In this document: positions 4,731 to 6,591 of the stretch, in pieces
Layout of the letters: each line of letters starts with the position of its first letter
How positions within the stretch are numbered: the stretch's first letter is position 1
Source of the DNA: Anaerolineae bacterium
Lineage (GTDB): Bacteria > Chloroflexota > Anaerolineae > 4572-78 > NAK82
Assembly (NCBI GenBank): GCA_030598425.1
Contig: JAUVPY010000161.1
Coordinates: 1 to 6,591, forward strand
Reading direction: 5' to 3'
Length of the DNA: 6,591 bases
Notes under the pieces: generated by a model
Database searches by the model: none
Seen by the model: only the letters and a program-made list of their open reading frames with translations
What the model was told of the DNA's origin: nothing
Translations under genes and position numbers: made by a program

Positions 4731-5906
4731 GTGGCCTCGGTGAAAGTTCATTTCCGTGTCCTTGCGTTGGTGTTATTAGGCGTATTGCTTTTCCAACCGT
4801 CTCCGGTCGCCGGGCAGGGCGGCTTTCGCGACGTATGCCAGGAGGACCCCAATCAACTGCTGCAGAACTGCGGCTTCAGCCAGGGCCTGAACGGCTGGCA
4901 AACTTTCGTTGAGGCTGGTCAAGTCAGCATCAGCACCATTGATGGGGGAGATTGCCACTCGCCATTGTGCCCGGCCGCTTTCTTTGCTTCGAATGGCTCC
5001 TTCGTGGCTGGGCTGTACCAGCAGGTGCCAGCCACACCTGGGGTCACTTATTGGGCTAACGTCATCTGGCTGGTGTTCCATCCGGCCGGAGCACTGGATA
5101 ACACGGTCGGGCGCCGGGTTGGGATCGATCCCACCGGCGGCACCGATCCTACATCGCCAAACGTCGTGTGGAGCCCGGATCTGTGGCGTGCCCATGAAAG
5201 TTGCGAGTTCAAAATCTGTTCCGAACTTCAGGTCTCGGCCGCCGCTCAGAATTCTACGATCACTGTCTTCGTGCGCATCGAGGATACGTGGAAAGATCGG
5301 CGCGATGAGTTCTCCTTTGTGCCAGATCAATTCTTCGGGATGGAAGAGCAATTCTGGCTCGACGACGTAGGTGTGATTCCCATTGGCGCTGCGGCACCCG
5401 CCCCCACGCCGGAGCCGCCCACGCCAGTTCCACCGACGTCGACCCCAGTCCCGGCCACGCCGGTACCTGTCTCACCTACGGATACGCCACCGCCCCCAAC
5501 CGAGACACCTGTGCCTTCGGCAGAGGTTTCCGCATCACCTACCCCTGAACCGACGATCGCGGTCCCAACTGATACGCCGACTCCCCTGCCGCCAACACCC
5601 ACGCCCACAGTCACACCAACGTCGACATTCACGCCCGTGCCGCCTACGCCCACTCTTACCCCATCGCCGACGGTCACACCCACGCCTACTCCCGAGCCAT
5701 TCTTATCCGGCGGCCTGGGAGTCCTAGGCGGGGGCCTGGTTTGCCTGGTGGGGGCTGGCCTGGTACTCCTGCTGGTAGTTGGTGCGTTCTTGTTCTGGCT
5801 GTATCGGCTCGGTATGGACGGGGAAGAGGAGTTAGAGGATCAGGAGGGCTGGGAATCAGAGGATCCGGGAATCGGGGAATCGGGGGATTCGGGAGCAGGC
5901 GCGTGA
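4731..5906 (+). CDS. Secreted, membrane-anchored protein with probable jelly-roll domain and Pro/Thr stalk
   Basis: The 391-residue protein starts at GTG. Residues 1-29 form a signal peptide (basic start, hydrophobic core 9-21, likely cleavage after VAG or GQG). Residues 38-217 form the exported domain. Its opening [14 protein letters not shown] (43-56) resembles the start of carbohydrate-binding CBM4/9-like jelly rolls (N-GFE-GL-GW), and its end, [13 protein letters not shown] (207-219), resembles their closing strand. Cysteines 36, 47, 75, 80, 158 and 163 could form disulfides. Residues 223-323 are a Pro/Thr/Ser stalk, 332-356 a single membrane helix, and 363-391 an acidic cytoplasmic tail encoded partly by a G-rich repeat. 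It is probably surface-exposed and may bind glycan, which would suit the divergent glycan operon, but no enzyme motif is seen. The stop overlaps thrC by four bases. No specific function is recognised. Confidence 0.85.
   Translation: MASVKVHFRVLALVLLGVLLFQPSPVAGQGGFRDVCQEDPNQLLQNCGFSQGLNGWQTFVEAGQVSISTIDGGDCHSPLCPAAFFASNGSFVAGLYQQVPATPGVTYWANVIWLVFHPAGALDNTVGRRVGIDPTGGTDPTSPNVVWSPDLWRAHESCEFKICSELQVSAAAQNSTITVFVRIEDTWKDRRDEFSFVPDQFFGMEEQFWLDDVGVIPIGAAAPAPTPEPPTPVPPTSTPVPATPVPVSPTDTPPPPTETPVPSAEVSASPTPEPTIAVPTDTPTPLPPTPTPTVTPTSTFTPVPPTPTLTPSPTVTPTPTPEPFLSGGLGVLGGGLVCLVGAGLVLLLVVGAFLFWLYRLGMDGEEELEDQEGWESEDPGIGESGDSGAGA
5397..5699 (+). repeat. Coding repeat for the Pro/Thr-rich stalk
   Basis: About 100 codons encode irregular [12 protein letters not shown] and TPTPTP units, with almost no hydrophobic residues other than Val, Leu and Ala. 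Such stalks are extended and often O-glycosylated, and lift a domain away from the membrane. The low complexity explains long spurious Gly/Val and Arg/Pro reading frames in the other frames here. Confidence 0.9.
5851..5895 (+). repeat. G-rich GGGAATC-type repeat with G-quadruplex motif at the thrC start
   Basis: Units GGGAATC (5851), GGGAATC (5867), GGGGAATC (5874) and GGGGGATTC (5882) are followed by GGGAG (5891). Positions 5867-5893 fit G3+ N4 G4 N4 G5 N4 G3, a canonical G-quadruplex pattern on the coding and mRNA strand. It encodes the acidic tail of the surface protein. The final GGGAG is also the thrC Shine-Dalgarno, seven bases before GTG 5903. Confidence 0.75.
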
Positions 5907-6591
5907 CCGTTCAGCTTCAATGTGCTCGCTGTGCCGCAGTTTATTCCACCGACGAGGTTCGCTACGTATGCGACTGTGGTGGGTTGCTTGACGTGAGCCA
6001 CGACCTGGAGGCGCTGCGCCCTGAGGTAAACCGTCATCTGTTCGATGGACGGTTGGAAGGCGCGCCCACACCCCATGTCGCGCCGACCATCAACAGCGGT
6101 GTATGGCGCTACCGGGAACTGATCCTGCCGGCCACGGCGGATGCTATCGTCAGCCGGCCTGAGGGCAACACGCCGCTCTATCATCATTCGCGCCTGTCGA
6201 GTTGGGTTGGACTGGATACCCTCTATCTGAAGCACGAGGGAGAAAATCCAACCGGGTCGTTCAAAGACCGGGGAATGACTGTTGGCGTCACCCAGGCGCG
6301 CCTGCTCGGGGCGCGGGCCGTCGCCTGCGCCAGCACAGGCAACACCAGTGCATCGCTGGCGGCCTATGCCGCCCTGGCCGAGATCCCGGCTATTGTTTTT
6401 ATCCCGGCTGGACAAATCGCTGCCGGCAAGCTGGCTCAGGCATTGGCCTATGGCGCGCGTACGCTGCAAGTGGCAGGGGATTTTGACGCTGCGATGCGGT
6501 TGGTCCGGCAAGTTTGCGATGAGTTGAACGTGTACCTGCTTAACTCGCTCAACCCTTTCCGCCTTGAGGGACAGAAGAGCATCGTCTTTGA
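5903..6591 (+). CDS. thrC: Threonine synthase, N-terminal 229 residues, cut by right edge
   Basis: Threonine synthase converts O-phosphohomoserine to threonine and phosphate with pyridoxal phosphate in the cytoplasm, the last step of threonine synthesis. The start is GTG 5903, overlapping the upstream stop (GTGA), with GGGAG seven bases before it. Residues 7-25 form a zinc-ribbon-like Cys-x2-Cys...Cys-x-Cys (C7, C10, C23, C25), found in many class-II-type threonine synthases. [10 protein letters not shown] (85-94) is the usual start of the catalytic core. [11 protein letters not shown] (114-124) carries the PLP-binding Lys121, and ASTGNTSAS (143-151) is the phosphate-binding loop. [13 protein letters not shown] near the edge is also typical. 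About half of the usual 350-430 residues are inside the window. Related PLP enzymes (threonine dehydratase, cysteate synthase) are less likely given the zinc ribbon and core motifs. Confidence 0.93.
   Translation, partial: MTVQLQCARCAAVYSTDEVRYVCDCGGLLDVSHDLEALRPEVNRHLFDGRLEGAPTPHVAPTINSGVWRYRELILPATADAIVSRPEGNTPLYHHSRLSSWVGLDTLYLKHEGENPTGSFKDRGMTVGVTQARLLGARAVACASTGNTSASLAAYAALAEIPAIVFIPAGQIAAGKLAQALAYGARTLQVAGDFDAAMRLVRQVCDELNVYLLNSLNPFRLEGQKSIVF

Noticed and set aside
5327..5683. Gly/Val-rich 118-residue minus-strand reading frame
   Set aside because: It is the reverse complement of the Pro/Thr stalk repeat; low-complexity composition keeps several frames open.
5383..5727. Arg/Pro-rich 114-residue plus-strand reading frame
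   Set aside because: Frame-shifted shadow of the stalk repeat with no separate ribosome site or domain.
5840..6511. 223-residue open reading frame on the minus strand over the start of thrC
   Set aside because: It lies antisense to threonine synthase, whose motifs and zinc-ribbon cysteines are clear on the plus strand. The antisense product shows no recognisable domain.

Overview
The window is moderately GC-rich bacterial DNA holding seven protein genes, two of them cut by the window edges. No RNA gene, CRISPR array, transposase or phage gene was seen. The organism cannot be fixed from the sequence. A secreted protein on a long Pro/Thr stalk with one C-terminal membrane helix, short heptad-like repeats around gene ends, and dispersed small polysaccharide operons together suggest a Chloroflexota bacterium (Anaerolineae/Caldilineae type); this is inference only.

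Minus strand, right to left. A promoter at 4610-4638 drives a tight three-gene operon (gaps of 15 and 20 bases): a multi-spanning O-antigen ligase/polymerase-like protein, a GtrA-family four-helix membrane protein and a GT4-type glycosyltransferase. Together they look like a small surface-glycan module: GtrA proteins are usually linked to moving lipid-linked sugars, the glycosyltransferase extends a glycan, and the Wzy_C-type protein polymerises or transfers it outside the membrane. The operon ends in an 87-base G/C-rich inverted repeat (1312-1398) that contains the glycosyltransferase stop codon. A second promoter (1272-1300) then drives an ornithine cyclodeaminase/mu-crystallin family enzyme and, 33 bases later, a GHMP-family small-molecule kinase that runs off the left edge.

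Plus strand. A promoter at 4670-4698, back to back with the glycan operon promoter and separated from it by a 10-bp palindrome, drives a secreted, membrane-anchored protein. That protein has a signal peptide, a Cys-containing probable jelly-roll domain, a Pro/Thr stalk, a membrane helix and an acidic tail. Its stop codon overlaps by four bases the GTG start of threonine synthase (thrC), which runs off the right edge.

The most interesting spot is the surface-protein/thrC junction. Four G-runs separated by 4-base loops (5867-5893) form a canonical G-quadruplex motif, and the last run is part of the thrC Shine-Dalgarno sequence. The other notable features are the long hairpin at 1312-1398 and the divergent promoter region with its central palindrome. 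Most of the window is otherwise conventional gene content, and no clearly new multi-gene defence or metabolic system is visible.
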